64,000 nt of DNA from Brumicola pallidula DSM 14239 = ACAM 615 (GCF_000428905.1 NZ_AUAV01000024.1:37286-101285), one strand, 5' to 3'. Shown: positions 7,897 to 19,669, counted from the stretch's first letter. A program made the numbers and translations. Notes: a model not told the origin generated them from the letters alone.

Positions 7897-8775
7897 TCAA
7901 GGTTTAAGCTTCAGCGCATCAAGCGGACTGGCGACTTCATGCAGTAATTTAGTTGCCACTTGCGCATACAGTGCGGTGGTTTCTAATTGCCGGTGCCCCA
8001 ATAAGGTCTGTATTACCCGTATATCCACCTTGGCTTCTAGAAGGTGAGTCGCATAGCTGCGGCGCAAGGTGTGCATAGATATTTTGCGCTCAATCTTTGC
8101 TTCATGTGCTGCCGCTTTGCATGCTCGACTAAGTTGTCGAGTAGAGATGTGATTAAACGGTTGTTGCCCAGGGAATAGCCATCCTCCATTTAACATTAGG
8201 CGCTGCTCTTGAGCGTAGCGCCACCAATCCCTCAAATAGCCGAGTAAAACAGGGGATAACATCGCCAGTCGGTCTTGACTACCCTTGCCTTGTTCAATAC
8301 GCAGCGCCATCCATTGACTGTCGATATCGCTCACCTCTAGATCCACAACTTCACTTATCCGCAATCCGGCACCGTATGCCACTGACAATGCCGTGCGATA
8401 TTTTAGGTTGTGTGCTGCCTCAATGAGTCGCTTCACTTCCTCAAGGCTGAGTATTTCGGGTAATTTACGGGGTATAGGCACGCAACTTAAGTTCTCCAAG
8501 ACTTCAGGTCGTTTAAGCGTTTTGCAAAACACGAATTTTAATCCAATTAGGGTGGAATTGATTGTGTTATTTGAAGTGCCTTGCTCGACTAATGCTATTT
8601 GGAATTGTCGCACTTCTTCAACAGTTGCGTGTGCGGGTGAGCGCTTAAGATACTTGCCAAGTTTGGTCACCGCTCGAAGATAACCAATCTGGGTTTTAGG
8701 GCTGAGTTTACGCATATTCATATCGTCTATCATGCGCTGGCGAAGAGGGCTAATAGCTTTTACAGGCTGAGTCAT
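7897..8775 (-). CDS. Tyrosine recombinase/integrase, IS91-element type (element 2)
   Basis: An intact 292-residue tyrosine recombinase. Residues about 15-95 form the SAM-like core-binding domain (SPKTQIGYLRAVTKL). The catalytic domain carries R in GAGLRISEVVDLEVSD, HTLRRSYATHL with the His/Arg pair, the second His in LLGHRQL, and the nucleophile Tyr in TTALYAQV. It differs from the element 1 recombinase, so the two are separate lineages. It is followed by a transposase stub, the order seen in IS91-family elements that carry an accessory recombinase. It may still be active, but its natural partner gene is destroyed. Confidence 0.88.
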   Translation of the reverse strand: MTQPVKAISPLRQRMIDDMNMRKLSPKTQIGYLRAVTKLGKYLKRSPAHATVEEVRQFQIALVEQGTSNNTINSTLIGLKFVFCKTLKRPEVLENLSCVPIPRKLPEILSLEEVKRLIEAAHNLKYRTALSVAYGAGLRISEVVDLEVSDIDSQWMALRIEQGKGSQDRLAMLSPVLLGYLRDWWRYAQEQRLMLNGGWLFPGQQPFNHISTRQLSRACKAAAHEAKIERKISMHTLRRSYATHLLEAKVDIRVIQTLLGHRQLETTALYAQVATKLLHEVASPLDALKLKP

Positions 8776-8877
8776 GATGATACTCCTAAGTAAGTTAAGG
8801 GCAAAATGCCCTACACTTAGCTTAGACGCGAAACGATGGTGGTGTGAAGTCTAAAGATGTTGATGCGGCAATTACTA

Positions 8878-8888
8878 CCGCGGAGCGG
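8878..8888. repeat. Shared 11-bp hairpin, upstream end of IS91-like element 2
   Basis: Identical CCGCGGAGCGG to 6110-6120, again upstream of a recombinase start. Confidence 0.45.
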
Positions 8889-9081
8889 TTTAGTCCATGT
8901 CGGAAAAGCGGCCTAAAAAATATCCAATTGCCAAGGAAGAGTTCCCGCCATTTGCAGTCTGCGAGTGTGATACTTTATTGTTCTTGGTTTTAACCTATTT
9001 GATGCGCCAACTTAAATTAATAGGATGCTTAGGCTCTCATAGATTACTCAAAACCCTTAAGTTACCCACGATATTGGGTTT

Positions 9082-9111
9082 TTTAGTATGAAACTTTATT
9101 CTCAATTTACA
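9082..9111 (-). repeat. Right terminal inverted repeat of the transposon
   Basis: Ends ACTTTATTCTCAATTTACA; on the minus strand it begins TGTAAATTGAGAATAAAG. The CCTAT target duplication follows at 9112-9116. Confidence 0.85.
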
Positions 9112-9116
9112 CCTAT

Positions 9117-9162
9117 AATTATTTATTATAAAACCAATGAAAGTTACTCTTGAAAGAACGAG
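9117..9162. repeat. Dispersed direct repeat, right part of interrupted copy B
   Basis: Ends ACTCTTGAAAGAACGAG, aligning with ACTCTTGAGAGAACGAG at 3244-3260 of copy A. The stretch 9163-9420 beyond it shows no gene; it holds a short GC-rich hairpin (AGCGGC...GCCGCT) near 9340. Confidence 0.65.
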
Positions 9163-9420
9163 TGTGCATTTAACTAGCCCTTGGTCAACGAATGTTAGTT
9201 AGCCGGTCCTAAGCGACTATTGCTTGGGAATATGGAAACCGTTATCCACGTTGAGTTGAGTTGGCAGCTATCGCGATGGAGCACCGACAGATACTGAAGA
9301 GGCAATCTCGCTTTTCCCTGCCACAGATAACACTGATTCAAGCGGCAGTTCGCCGCTGTTGTGAAATGCCCGTCTTCAAATGTACTGTTGATGCACTCGC
9401 TCCGAACATAAAGGACGATT

Positions 9421-9600
9421 TTATGTCTTTAATTTGTTAAGCAAACTTTTCCCATAATTTATTGCGTTCCGCTCAATTTTAGTCAGAGGATCGGTTTTTC
9501 CTAGTTTTGGTTCTTTAAATAATGTTTGGCCAAACTTTATTGCCTCTTTTTCTTTACTGTTGAGCCTTGCCTGCACTGGTTTGTCTTTAGATATGTTCAT
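9421..9600 (-). CDS. Small basic protein, hypothetical (59 aa)
   Basis: ATG at 9600, stop TAA at 9421-9423. The product starts MNISKDKPVQARLNSKEKE and is lysine-rich with no membrane segment. A strong GGAG ribosome-binding site precedes it, and that site lies over the end of the upstream helix-turn-helix gene (TAG AAC ATG), so the two genes are translationally linked. It may be the partner of the regulator. No family was recognised. Confidence 0.6.
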   Translation of the reverse strand: MNISKDKPVQARLNSKEKEAIKFGQTLFKEPKLGKTDPLTKIERNAINYGKSLLNKLKT

Positions 9601-9603
9601 GTT

Positions 9604-9783
9604 CTACTCCTTAGTAATGATATCTGGTGAAGTTTCAAATACAGCTGCAAGGCACTTTAAAGATTCCCAATCTACAATCCGCCCGCTTTCAAATCATTGG
9701 ATCGTGCGCGAACTTAAACCTGAATAGCGCGCAAGATCCTCTTGCGACCATTTTTTTTTCAATCGACGCTTCTGAATACTCAT
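9604..9783 (-). pseudogene. XRE-family helix-turn-helix regulator with in-frame TGA
   Basis: From the ATG at 9783 the frame reads MSIQKRRLKKKWSQEDLARY and GLSSRTIQ, the first helices of an XRE-type DNA-binding domain. A TGA at 9694-9696 then stands where this family has Arg (CGA; RTIQR.E.G). The frame continues FESGRIVDWESLKCLAAVF to a natural stop at 9604-9606, giving 59 residues if read through. One C-to-T change would explain the break. Its downstream partner gene has an intact frame. Confidence 0.7.
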
Positions 9784-10197
9784 AAGTTTTCTTTTTACAA
9801 CTGTGCATTCATTTATGACATATCTACACAAGTATGAACACGACCAAATAACGACAAAGTACAGTCTGTCGACGACAATCAGAACGATGTGCACCTAACT
9901 ATCACCCGAAAAAATTGCAGATACGGTGACGTCTAAAAAATCCCTATATTGACAGAGTTACTTTTCATTAAATTCCGTATTTACTGACATTGACCACGTA
10001 TAACAAAACTTATATTTAACCTTATCTCTAAACTGTAGCAAAGAACGGAATTTTTACAATGTAATGCTCTTTACCTGAATTGTCGCCCTACTGTAAACAT
10101 CAACAGTTAATTTTGCGGTAAGAGAGGATTGCGAGCATAATCAATTTTATCATTTGTTGAAGCGCAAATGCATGGTAAAAAATAGGCTAAAGGCTCA
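9784..10197. other. Non-coding stretch, nothing recognised
   Basis: AT-rich sequence between the helix-turn-helix remnant and the integrase-like remnant. No convincing open frame, terminator or repeat was seen. Confidence 0.5.
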
Positions 10198-10395
10198 GTG
10201 CAAACACGGTTTAAATGGTTAAATAGATTTATTATATTTCATAATAATCAACCGCCTTCCGTTGTATTTGATCAGCATGTTGAGCAGTATCTATCCTGCC
10301 TAGTTAATCATAAAAAGTGGTTGGTGAGCGTAAATGGTAGGCGTGAATATCGTTGGCTAATAGCTATTGATGCTAATGATGCTAATGATCAATGA
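10198..10395 (+). pseudogene. Remnant resembling an integron integrase N terminus
   Basis: GTG-started frame of 65 residues. The segment FKWLNRFIIFHNNQPP matches the pattern W-[IL]-x-R-F-I-x-F-H of IntI core-binding domains, and HVEQYLSCLVNHKKWLVS fits the helix that follows. The catalytic domain is absent and an in-frame TAG lies a few codons upstream, so this would be a short relic. It could also be a chance similarity or derive from another tyrosine recombinase. Confidence 0.4.
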
Positions 10396-10401
10396 ATCAG
10401 A

Positions 10402-10417
10402 TGTTTCACATGAAACT
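10402..10417. promoter_or_regulatory. parS-like ParB binding site
   Basis: TGTTTCACATGAAACT differs at two positions from the parS consensus TGTTTCACGTGAAACA. It lies about 12 kb left of oriC, mirroring the sites in recF. Confidence 0.55.
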
Positions 10418-10524
10418 AAAGCGGTAATCTAAATACAGTATTGAATCTCTATATTTGTAATTAAATCAGTTTTTGTTAAATAAGAAAGAAGTGCTATATC
10501 GACTTTTATGCAACAGTTTGGTCG

Positions 10525-10563
10525 AAAAAAAACCCAACACATCTTTGCAGATGAAGCTGGGCT
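10525..10563 (-). terminator. Terminator of the atp operon
   Basis: On the minus strand a stem with arms CCCAgcttCATCT and AGATGtgtTGGG is followed by eight T. It lies about 25 bp after the atpC stop. Confidence 0.85.
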
Positions 10564-10585
10564 TTTACGTCACTTTTATATTAAC

Positions 10586-11002
10586 TTACTTACGCAGTTT
10601 TTGAATTAATCTCAATTGTGCGATGGCTTCGGAAAGCTCAATAGCCGCTTCAGCGTAGTCGAAATCGGCACCGCCGCCTTTGGCGATGATTTCTTCTGCA
10701 TGCTTTTTAGCGTCTTCAGCCGCTTTTTCGTCCAGATCTTCTGCACGGATGGCTGTATCAGCAAGAACCGTTACATGACCGGGTTGCACTTCTAGTATGC
10801 CGCCAGCTACATAAATTAATTCTTCAGCACCAAATTGCTTAACAACTCTTACCATGCCAGGTTGTAAGCTAGTGATTAAAGGAGCGTGGCCAGGATAAAT
10901 ACCTAGCTCACCCTCTATACCTGTGACCTGAACGGTTTGAACGAGTCCAGAGAAAATTTCTGTTTCTGCGCTAACTACGTCCAAATGTACTGTCATTGCC
11001 AT
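10586..11002 (-). CDS. atpC: F1 ATP synthase epsilon subunit
   Basis: A 138-residue epsilon subunit: an N-terminal beta-sandwich ([48 protein letters not shown]) and a C-terminal two-helix regulatory domain. It forms part of the F1 central stalk and restrains ATP hydrolysis. It is the last gene of the atp operon, followed by a clear terminator. In E. coli glmU-glmS follows here; in this genome the accessory region begins instead. Confidence 0.97.
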   Translation of the reverse strand: MAMTVHLDVVSAETEIFSGLVQTVQVTGIEGELGIYPGHAPLITSLQPGMVRVVKQFGAEELIYVAGGILEVQPGHVTVLADTAIRAEDLDEKAAEDAKKHAEEIIAKGGGADFDYAEAAIELSEAIAQLRLIQKLRK

Positions 11003-11054
11003 GTGGTCTCCTTTAAGGCAGCTTTCACTGCACTATAAGCATTAAGCTAAAAAA

Positions 11055-12455
<1,401 letters not shown>

Positions 12456-12493
12456 CTAAAAATTTTGCTTAACCTAAGTAGCCCACAATGCGC

Positions 12494-13354
12494 TTAAACA
12501 GCAGCGGCACCCGAAACGATTTCACTAATTTCTTGTGTAATCGCCGCTTGGCGAGCCTTGTTGTATATTAATTGCAAATCATCAATAAGGTCACCTGCAT
12601 TGTCTGTAGCTGCCTTCATGGCAACCATACGCGCAGCTTGTTCTGAGGCTACGTTTTCAACAACACCTTGGTAAACTACTGTTTCAATATATCTACCAAG
12701 TAACGCAGTCAGGATCTCATCCGCATCAGGCTCATAAATATAGTCCCAGCTATGCGGACGTTGCGCCTCTTCATCTTTAGGAAGGGGTAACAACTCACTA
12801 ATTACGGGTTCTTGGGTCATCGTATTTACATAGCGATTGTTTACCAAATAAACTTTATCTATTTTACCGCTCTCATAAGCATCAAGAATGACTCTTACAG
12901 TACCGATAACTTCACTTAAACTAGGCTTATCACCCAATCCAGATTCCGCTGCCAATACATTGCCACCAAAGCGTGAAAAGAAAGTCACTGCTTTCGCACC
13001 TAACGCGGCAAAGTACAGTCCTTTGCCTTCATCTTGATAAGCTTTAATACGCGTAGAAACAGCTTTAAATTCATTGGTGTTTAGGCCACCACACAACCCT
13101 CTATCAGTTGATATTACAATGAAGCCAACATTCTTCACTTCTCGCTCTTCTAAGAACGGATGCTTAAAATCTAGGTTACCATTTGCAATATGTCCGATGA
13201 CCGTTTTCATACTTTTGGAATAGGGACGCCCTGAAGCCATGCGTTCCTGTGCCTTTTTCATTTTTGAGGCGGCAACCATCTCCATCGCGCTGGTAATTTT
13301 TTGGGTGTTTTTAATACTCCCAATTTTACCTTTAATCTCTTTTCCGCTTGCCAT
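12494..13354 (-). CDS. atpG: F1 ATP synthase gamma subunit
   Basis: A 286-residue rotor subunit. N-terminal helix with [20 protein letters not shown] and C-terminal helix with [12 protein letters not shown] and [13 protein letters not shown] form the coiled coil that turns inside the alpha3beta3 ring. The middle Rossmann-like domain contains [11 protein letters not shown]. Normal length and position between atpA and atpD. Confidence 0.97.
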   Translation of the reverse strand: MASGKEIKGKIGSIKNTQKITSAMEMVAASKMKKAQERMASGRPYSKSMKTVIGHIANGNLDFKHPFLEEREVKNVGFIVISTDRGLCGGLNTNEFKAVSTRIKAYQDEGKGLYFAALGAKAVTFFSRFGGNVLAAESGLGDKPSLSEVIGTVRVILDAYESGKIDKVYLVNNRYVNTMTQEPVISELLPLPKDEEAQRPHSWDYIYEPDADEILTALLGRYIETVVYQGVVENVASEQAARMVAMKAATDNAGDLIDDLQLIYNKARQAAITQEISEIVSGAAAV

Positions 13355-13411
13355 GAAACCTTCTCCAATTACGCTACAACAGTCCCCAACGCGTGCATTG
13401 GGGTTGTGTAA

Positions 13412-14953
13412 TTACCAGCTTTGAGTTGATTTGAAATTATCAAATGCTTCTTTTAGCTGACTTTCAATATCGTCATTATAATTACCACTTTGGTTAATAG
13501 TATCCATCAGTTCCTTTTTCTCACTATTCATAAATGAGTGCAGAGCTGATTCGAAATCAAGAACTTTGGGAAGTTCTATATCTCGCAAATAACCTTTTTC
13601 AGCAGCAAAAAGAGAGACAGCCATTTCAGCAACAGAAAGCGGCGCATATTGGTTCTGCTTCATGAGCTCCATTACACGTTGACCGTGCTCTAATTGAGCT
13701 CTTGTTGCTTCATCAAGATCAGACGCAAACTGAGAAAATGCTGCCAGTTCACGATATTGAGCCAATGCTAAGCGTATACCACCACCAAGCTTTTTGATGA
13801 TTTTAGTCTGCGCAGCACCACCAACGCGAGATACCGATATACCAGCGTTCACAGCAGGACGGATACCGGCGTTAAACAAATCAGTTTCTAAGAAAATTTG
13901 ACCATCGGTAATAGAGATAACGTTAGTCGGAACGAATGCTGATACGTCACCTGCTTGTGTCTCAATAATAGGTAAAGCGGTAAGTGACCCGGTTTTCCCT
14001 TTTACTTCACCGTTGGTGTACTTTTCAACGTAATTAGCGTTTACACGAGCGGCACGTTCTAATAAACGTGAATGCAAATAGAATACGTCACCAGGATAAG
14101 CTTCGCGGCCAGGCGGTCTACGCAACAACAATGAAACTTGACGGTACGCAACAGCTTGCTTAGACAAGTCATCATAAACAATTAAAGCGTCTTCGCCGCG
14201 GTCACGAAAATATTCACCCATTGTGCAACCAGAATAAGGCGCTAGATATTGCAAAGCAGCTGATTCAGAAGCTGAGGCAGCAACAATGATAGTATGGCTC
14301 ATAGCGCCATGCTCTTCGAGCTTGCGCACTACGTTAGCGATAGTAGATGATTTTTGACCAATAGCCACGTAAACGCATTTAACGCCTGTGCCCTTTTGGT
14401 TAATGATCGCATCAATGGCTAGCGCCGTCTTACCAGTTTGGCGATCGCCAATAATAAGTTCACGCTGACCTTTGCCGACTGGGATCATAGCGTCAACAGA
14501 CTTATATCCAGTTTGCACAGGTTGATCAACTGATTGACGTTCAATTACGCCTGGGGCAATTTTTTCGACCGGTTCAAAAGTCGTAGCATTAATCGTACCT
14601 TTACCATCAATTGGCTCACCAAGTGTATTAACAACTCGGCCTAACAATTCTGGTCCAACGGGTACTTCAAGAATACGACCAGAAGACTTCACTTTGTCAC
14701 CTTCTTGCAAGTCAATATAAGGACCCATTACAACGGCGCCTACTGAATCTCGCTCAAGGTTCAATGCGATCGCATAGCGACCACCTGGTAATTCAATCAT
14801 TTCACCTTGCATTACATCTGCAAGGCCATTTATACGAATAATACCGTCGCTGACACCAACGATAGTACCTTCGTTTCTAGCTTCACTTACTACTTCGAAC
14901 TGATCAATTCGTTTCTTAATCAGTTCTGCTATCTCTGTAGAATTAAGTTGCAT
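13412..14953 (-). CDS. atpA: F1 ATP synthase alpha subunit
   Basis: A 513-residue alpha subunit with P-loop GDRQTGKT at residues 169-176, the conserved [21 protein letters not shown] region in its middle (in part), and the [10 protein letters not shown] segment. It holds non-catalytic nucleotide sites and the arginine finger that completes the catalytic sites on beta. Length and neighbours are standard. Confidence 0.98.
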   Translation of the reverse strand: MQLNSTEIAELIKKRIDQFEVVSEARNEGTIVGVSDGIIRINGLADVMQGEMIELPGGRYAIALNLERDSVGAVVMGPYIDLQEGDKVKSSGRILEVPVGPELLGRVVNTLGEPIDGKGTINATTFEPVEKIAPGVIERQSVDQPVQTGYKSVDAMIPVGKGQRELIIGDRQTGKTALAIDAIINQKGTGVKCVYVAIGQKSSTIANVVRKLEEHGAMSHTIIVAASASESAALQYLAPYSGCTMGEYFRDRGEDALIVYDDLSKQAVAYRQVSLLLRRPPGREAYPGDVFYLHSRLLERAARVNANYVEKYTNGEVKGKTGSLTALPIIETQAGDVSAFVPTNVISITDGQIFLETDLFNAGIRPAVNAGISVSRVGGAAQTKIIKKLGGGIRLALAQYRELAAFSQFASDLDEATRAQLEHGQRVMELMKQNQYAPLSVAEMAVSLFAAEKGYLRDIELPKVLDFESALHSFMNSEKKELMDTINQSGNYNDDIESQLKEAFDNFKSTQSW

Positions 14954-14966
14954 ACTTATATTCCCG

Positions 14967-15500
14967 TTATGCTTGTAACGCGTCGTTAAGACGGTTCAAT
15001 TGTGAATTTACGGAGCCGTCTATCACGGTATCGCCAGCTTTTATAATCATGCCGGCAATAAGAGTCGGATCCACGCTACAATTAAGCTGTACTTTACGGT
15101 CAAATCGCTTTTCTAAGGCAGCGCTCAATTTTGTTAATTGTGCTTCGCTCAATATGGCTGCAGATAAAACATCAACGTTAATTTGTTTTTCGCTCTCTAT
15201 TTTGAGCTCGTTATACAGTGTTGATATTTCAGGTAGCAGCGTAAGGCGATTATTTTCCGCTAAAACTTTGATTAAGTTTTTACCATGTTCGTTGAGTTGT
15301 TCACCACAGACTTTAGTAAATACATCAGTAACGAGTCCTGAGGCTACTGCGCCAGACATGTAATGATGCATATTGTCATTCATCGATACCTCGGCAGCAA
15401 AAGCTAACATCGCTTGCCAGTCGTCTATGGCGGACTTCTCAACTGCGAAATTAAACGCAGCTATAGCATAAGGTCGAGCAACTGTTGTCAATTCAGACAT
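14967..15500 (-). CDS. atpH: ATP synthase delta subunit
   Basis: A 177-residue delta (OSCP-like) subunit. It starts with a helical domain ([16 protein letters not shown]) that binds the top of alpha, and its C-terminal part ([21 protein letters not shown]) contacts the b dimer of the outer stalk. The C-terminal glycine/isoleucine motif is well kept. It lies between atpF and atpA with short spacers. Confidence 0.96.
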   Translation of the reverse strand: MSELTTVARPYAIAAFNFAVEKSAIDDWQAMLAFAAEVSMNDNMHHYMSGAVASGLVTDVFTKVCGEQLNEHGKNLIKVLAENNRLTLLPEISTLYNELKIESEKQINVDVLSAAILSEAQLTKLSAALEKRFDRKVQLNCSVDPTLIAGMIIKAGDTVIDGSVNSQLNRLNDALQA

Positions 15501-15511
15501 GGCTCATTCTC

Positions 15512-15982
15512 CTAAAGCTCGGCGACAAGTTTTTCAACAATGTCACTGTGCGCTTGTGCATCAATTTCACGTGCTAAAATTTTCTGAGCGCCGGAAATAG
15601 CTAACACAGCAACTTGCTTGCGCAAATCTTCTTTAACGCGATTCTTTTCAGCTTCAATTTCAGCATAACCTTGAGCGATAATATTTTCGCGCTCGGTATG
15701 CCCTCGCTGAGTCTCATCATCTATAATCTGAGACGCTCTTCTTTTCGCCTGATCGATAATCTTGCTGGCCTCATCTTTGGCTTCACGAAGTTTATCAGTC
15801 ACGCTTGATTGAGCTAACTCTAGATCTTTTTCTGCGCGTTCAGACGCAGCAAGACCATCTGCTATTTTCTTTTGTCTTTCCTCAATCGCAGCAATGATTG
15901 GCGGCCATACATATTTCATGCAAAAGGCTACAAACACTGTGAATGCGATGAGCTGACCTATTAGAGTGGCGTTAAAGTTCAC
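15512..15982 (-). CDS. atpF: ATP synthase Fo b subunit
   Basis: A 156-residue b subunit. One N-terminal membrane span ([20 protein letters not shown]) is followed by a long charged helix ([20 protein letters not shown]...) that dimerises as the outer stalk. The length equals the E. coli protein. Confidence 0.96.
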   Translation of the reverse strand: MNFNATLIGQLIAFTVFVAFCMKYVWPPIIAAIEERQKKIADGLAASERAEKDLELAQSSVTDKLREAKDEASKIIDQAKRRASQIIDDETQRGHTERENIIAQGYAEIEAEKNRVKEDLRKQVAVLAISGAQKILAREIDAQAHSDIVEKLVAEL

Positions 15983-16025
15983 GTCCGCTCCTCCTATTGT
16001 TTATTCGTTAACCTAAAATAGATTG

Positions 16026-16283
<258 letters not shown>

Positions 16284-16319
16284 TTAAATGTAAAAATGTA
16301 AAAATGTAAAAATATAAAC

Positions 16320-17156
<837 letters not shown>

Positions 17157-17209
17157 TTAACCTGCTTTGTATAATTTAAAAATATTTACATTAATTAAGT
17201 GCGTTGTCT

Positions 17210-17587
17210 TTAAGACTTTCGACTTAACCAGACCATGGCGAACCATTGACTTAACATTGCGACCACATAAGCACCAAATACAGGAAACGGTGCTGTATTT
17301 AGTTGAGAAAATGCAATAGCAAAAAATACGGTTGTTAGAACCAATTTAATTTTTAAACCTTGGTTAAAACTTTGTGCGACAATTCTACTTTTTGTCGCAC
17401 CAGCGTATCGGAATGTCCAATACGCGAAAAAACTATGCGGTATTATAAATGTGATAGAACCAATAACGACCGCTACCGTGTGGTCTGGGTTGACGCAAAA
17501 AACAATCACTATTAACACTAATGAAGTTATAAATTGCGCAATAATTCCTTTTTTAGCTAATTGTTGCCCTTTATCGGCCAAATTCAC
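17210..17587 (-). CDS. atpI: ATP synthase accessory protein I
   Basis: A 125-residue, four-span membrane protein (FITSLVLIVIVFCV, AVVIGSITFIIPHSFFAYW, LVLTTVFFAIAFSQ, PVFGAYVVAMLSQW). AtpI helps c-ring assembly and is the usual first gene of the operon. The 170 bp between it and parB should hold the operon promoter, but no clear boxes were picked out. Confidence 0.9.
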   Translation of the reverse strand: MNLADKGQQLAKKGIIAQFITSLVLIVIVFCVNPDHTVAVVIGSITFIIPHSFFAYWTFRYAGATKSRIVAQSFNQGLKIKLVLTTVFFAIAFSQLNTAPFPVFGAYVVAMLSQWFAMVWLSRKS

Positions 17588-17757
17588 AAGTACCGTTCCA
17601 TCTTAAAATACATACCCACTCAAAGGCGCGAGAAGTATACTGATATAACAGAGGAATTCAACTACTTCGCAAATTTTTCACTATACTGGTGCAGTTTCTG
17701 CAAAAGAATAAATAATGTAAATTCACAAGCAAGAAAAACCGATCTATTCATCAGGTT

Positions 17758-18669
17758 TTACCGATCTTTAACTGCCATTTTCTCTAAAATACCGTCTAGT
17801 TGTTCTAAATCACTAAAGTTAATAACTAGCTTACCCTTGCCTTTACGGTTATGCGCTATTTGCACATGCGTACCAAAATTTTCTGATAATGAGGTTTCTA
17901 AGCGTTTAACGTCTGGGTCAACTATGGGGTCTTTACTGGGTGTTTCAGGTGTCGGATTGTCAATATCTGATTGCGTTTTTTTCACCAGATTCTCAGTTTC
18001 TCGCACTGTTAATCCTTTATCAGCAACAAGTTTAGCAATCTCTGATTGCACATCGCCTTCAAGTGCTAACAGTGCGCGCGCGTGACCCATATCAATATCG
18101 CCATACTCAAGTAAACGCTTGACGTCATCTCGTAAACTGTTCAAACGCAATAAATTAGTCACTGTCGTACGAGACTTACCCACGGCATCGGCAACTTGCT
18201 GATGAGTTAAGTTAAACTCGATCATAAGTCGGTCTAGCGCCTGAGCTTCTTCCATCGCATTGAGGTCTTCACGCTGAATATTTTCAATCAATGCAATTGC
18301 CACAGCCGCATCGTCAGCAACGTCTTTAATTAAACACGGGATAACGTCTAATTTAGCTAACTGTGCTGCACGCCATCTGCGCTCACCGGCAATAATTTCA
18401 TATTTGTCAGTGTTAATTTGACGCACAACAATAGGCTGAATAATACCTTGTGAGCGGATCGAAGCGGCGAGTTCTTCAAGCGCTTCGGATGACATATCTT
18501 TTCTAGGTTGGTATTTACCCGGCTGCATAAACTCAATGGGAATATGTTTTAGTTCATTTTGTTCACCGGACGCATTTTCTGCGGCTTGTCGTTGTTTGTC
18601 GGCATGACTGCGACTAGTTGCAAGTAATGCGTCTAAGCCCCTACCTAAGCCTTTATTTTTTGGTGACAT
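17758..18669 (-). CDS. parB: Chromosome partition protein ParB
   Basis: A 303-residue centromere-binding CTP-dependent clamp. N terminus KGLGRGLDALL (ParA contact), then the ParB/Srx domain with GERRWRAA at 95-102, a helix-turn-helix with HQQVADAVGKSRTTVTNLL near 155-173, and a C-terminal dimerisation domain. It should bind the parS-like sites found at 10,402, 34,252 and 34,894. It pairs with the parA gene upstream. Confidence 0.96.
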   Translation of the reverse strand: MSPKNKGLGRGLDALLATSRSHADKQRQAAENASGEQNELKHIPIEFMQPGKYQPRKDMSSEALEELAASIRSQGIIQPIVVRQINTDKYEIIAGERRWRAAQLAKLDVIPCLIKDVADDAAVAIALIENIQREDLNAMEEAQALDRLMIEFNLTHQQVADAVGKSRTTVTNLLRLNSLRDDVKRLLEYGDIDMGHARALLALEGDVQSEIAKLVADKGLTVRETENLVKKTQSDIDNPTPETPSKDPIVDPDVKRLETSLSENFGTHVQIAHNRKGKGKLVINFSDLEQLDGILEKMAVKDR

Positions 18670-18777
18670 CCTAACCTCTGATATTTCTTAATGAGCTATT
18701 TTTAAACTTCTCACTATTTATTATTTTTAATAATATATTTTTCAATGACAGTAAGCGCTTACTTACTAAAATAAATA

Positions 18778-19545
18778 TTAAGTAACACGTCGACGTAGTA
18801 TCTCACCTGCTAGCGCTAAGTAAGCTTTAGCGCCAGTTGATGATTTGTCATAGTACATTGCTGGCGTTCCGAAACTTGGTGCTTCTGCCAACCTAACATT
18901 GCGTGGAATAACGGTACGATACACTTGATCGCCAAAATGACGTTTTAACTGTTCTGATACATCATTCGCTAATCTATTTCGGGGGTCATACATGGTTCTT
19001 AAAACGCCCTCAATTTTTAAATTTGGATTAACCACTGAAGCTAACTTATGAATAGTGTCCATCAATGCCGTTAATCCTTCCAGAGCATAATATTCACATT
19101 GCATAGGTACAAGTACTGAATCCGAGGCGGCCATTGCGTTTACGGTAAGTTGATTTAACGACGGTGGACAATCTATAAAAATATAATCGTAATCATGCTG
19201 TACGCTCTCAAGTGCTCTGCGCAACCGTAATTCACGTGCAAATACTTCCATTAATTTAATTTCGGCAGCAGTGACATCAGAATTACCTGCAATCAGATCG
19301 TATTTTCCAGCTGTATTTTTAATAATAACTTCTTTGGCGGGCACATCTTCAATGAGCAATTCATAACATGTATTTTCAACGTCGTACTTGTCGACGCCAC
19401 TACCCATAGTGGCATTACCCTGTGGATCGAGATCAATCAGCAATACCCGACGCTTTGTCGCTGCCATTGACGCAGCAACGTTAACCGCAGTCGTTGTTTT
19501 ACCAACACCACCTTTTTGATTCGCGATAGAGATGACTTTCGCCAC
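18778..19545 (-). CDS. parA: Chromosome partition ATPase ParA (Soj)
   Basis: A 255-residue deviant Walker A ATPase (KGGVGKTT at 11-18) with FIDCPPSLN as the Walker B region. It binds nucleoid DNA and moves ParB-parS complexes near the origin. The gene order mnmG-rsmG-parA-parB beside oriC is the ancestral bacterial arrangement, which enteric bacteria have lost. Confidence 0.96.
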   Translation of the reverse strand: MAKVISIANQKGGVGKTTTAVNVAASMAATKRRVLLIDLDPQGNATMGSGVDKYDVENTCYELLIEDVPAKEVIIKNTAGKYDLIAGNSDVTAAEIKLMEVFARELRLRRALESVQHDYDYIFIDCPPSLNQLTVNAMAASDSVLVPMQCEYYALEGLTALMDTIHKLASVVNPNLKIEGVLRTMYDPRNRLANDVSEQLKRHFGDQVYRTVIPRNVRLAEAPSFGTPAMYYDKSSTGAKAYLALAGEILRRRVT

Positions 19546-19669
19546 AATGTATTCCGTTTGTTATGAGTTGAAGACCACTGTGATTTCGTCACATTTCATT
19601 TTTTGACAGTTGTTACGTACCACTTTTAACTAAAAATCTATTTCAATAACCGATAAGCAACACAGTAGG

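Larger units (their letters stand above)
3864..9111. mobile_element. Tn7/Tn402-type transposon, 5,248 bp, no transposase
   Basis: The left end starts TGTGCAGTGACAATAAAG and the right end, read inward on the minus strand, starts TGTAAATTGAGAATAAAG. The first 30 positions of the two ends agree at 25, including AATAAAGT and TCATACTAAA. Both ends carry further subterminal copies of the AATAAAGT-TCAT unit: left at about 3892-3906 and 3911-3925; right, inverted, at 8968-8982 and, weaker, near 9036-9056. The element is flanked by a perfect 5-bp duplication, CCTAT at 3859-3863 and 9112-9116. TGT/ACA termini, repeated end sites and a 5-bp duplication are typical of transposons moved by TnsB/TniA-type DDE transposases. 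No such gene is visible inside, so this is a non-autonomous or eroded element carrying IS91-like remnants, an exporter fragment and small genes. Confidence 0.85.

Noticed and set aside
8897..9091. 64-codon open frame at the right end of the transposon
   Set aside because: It overlaps the subterminal end repeats, lacks a ribosome-binding site and has no family match.
3864..9111. CRISPR-associated transposon
   Set aside because: The ends look Tn7-like, but no cas gene, CRISPR array, tnsA/B/C or tniQ was seen.
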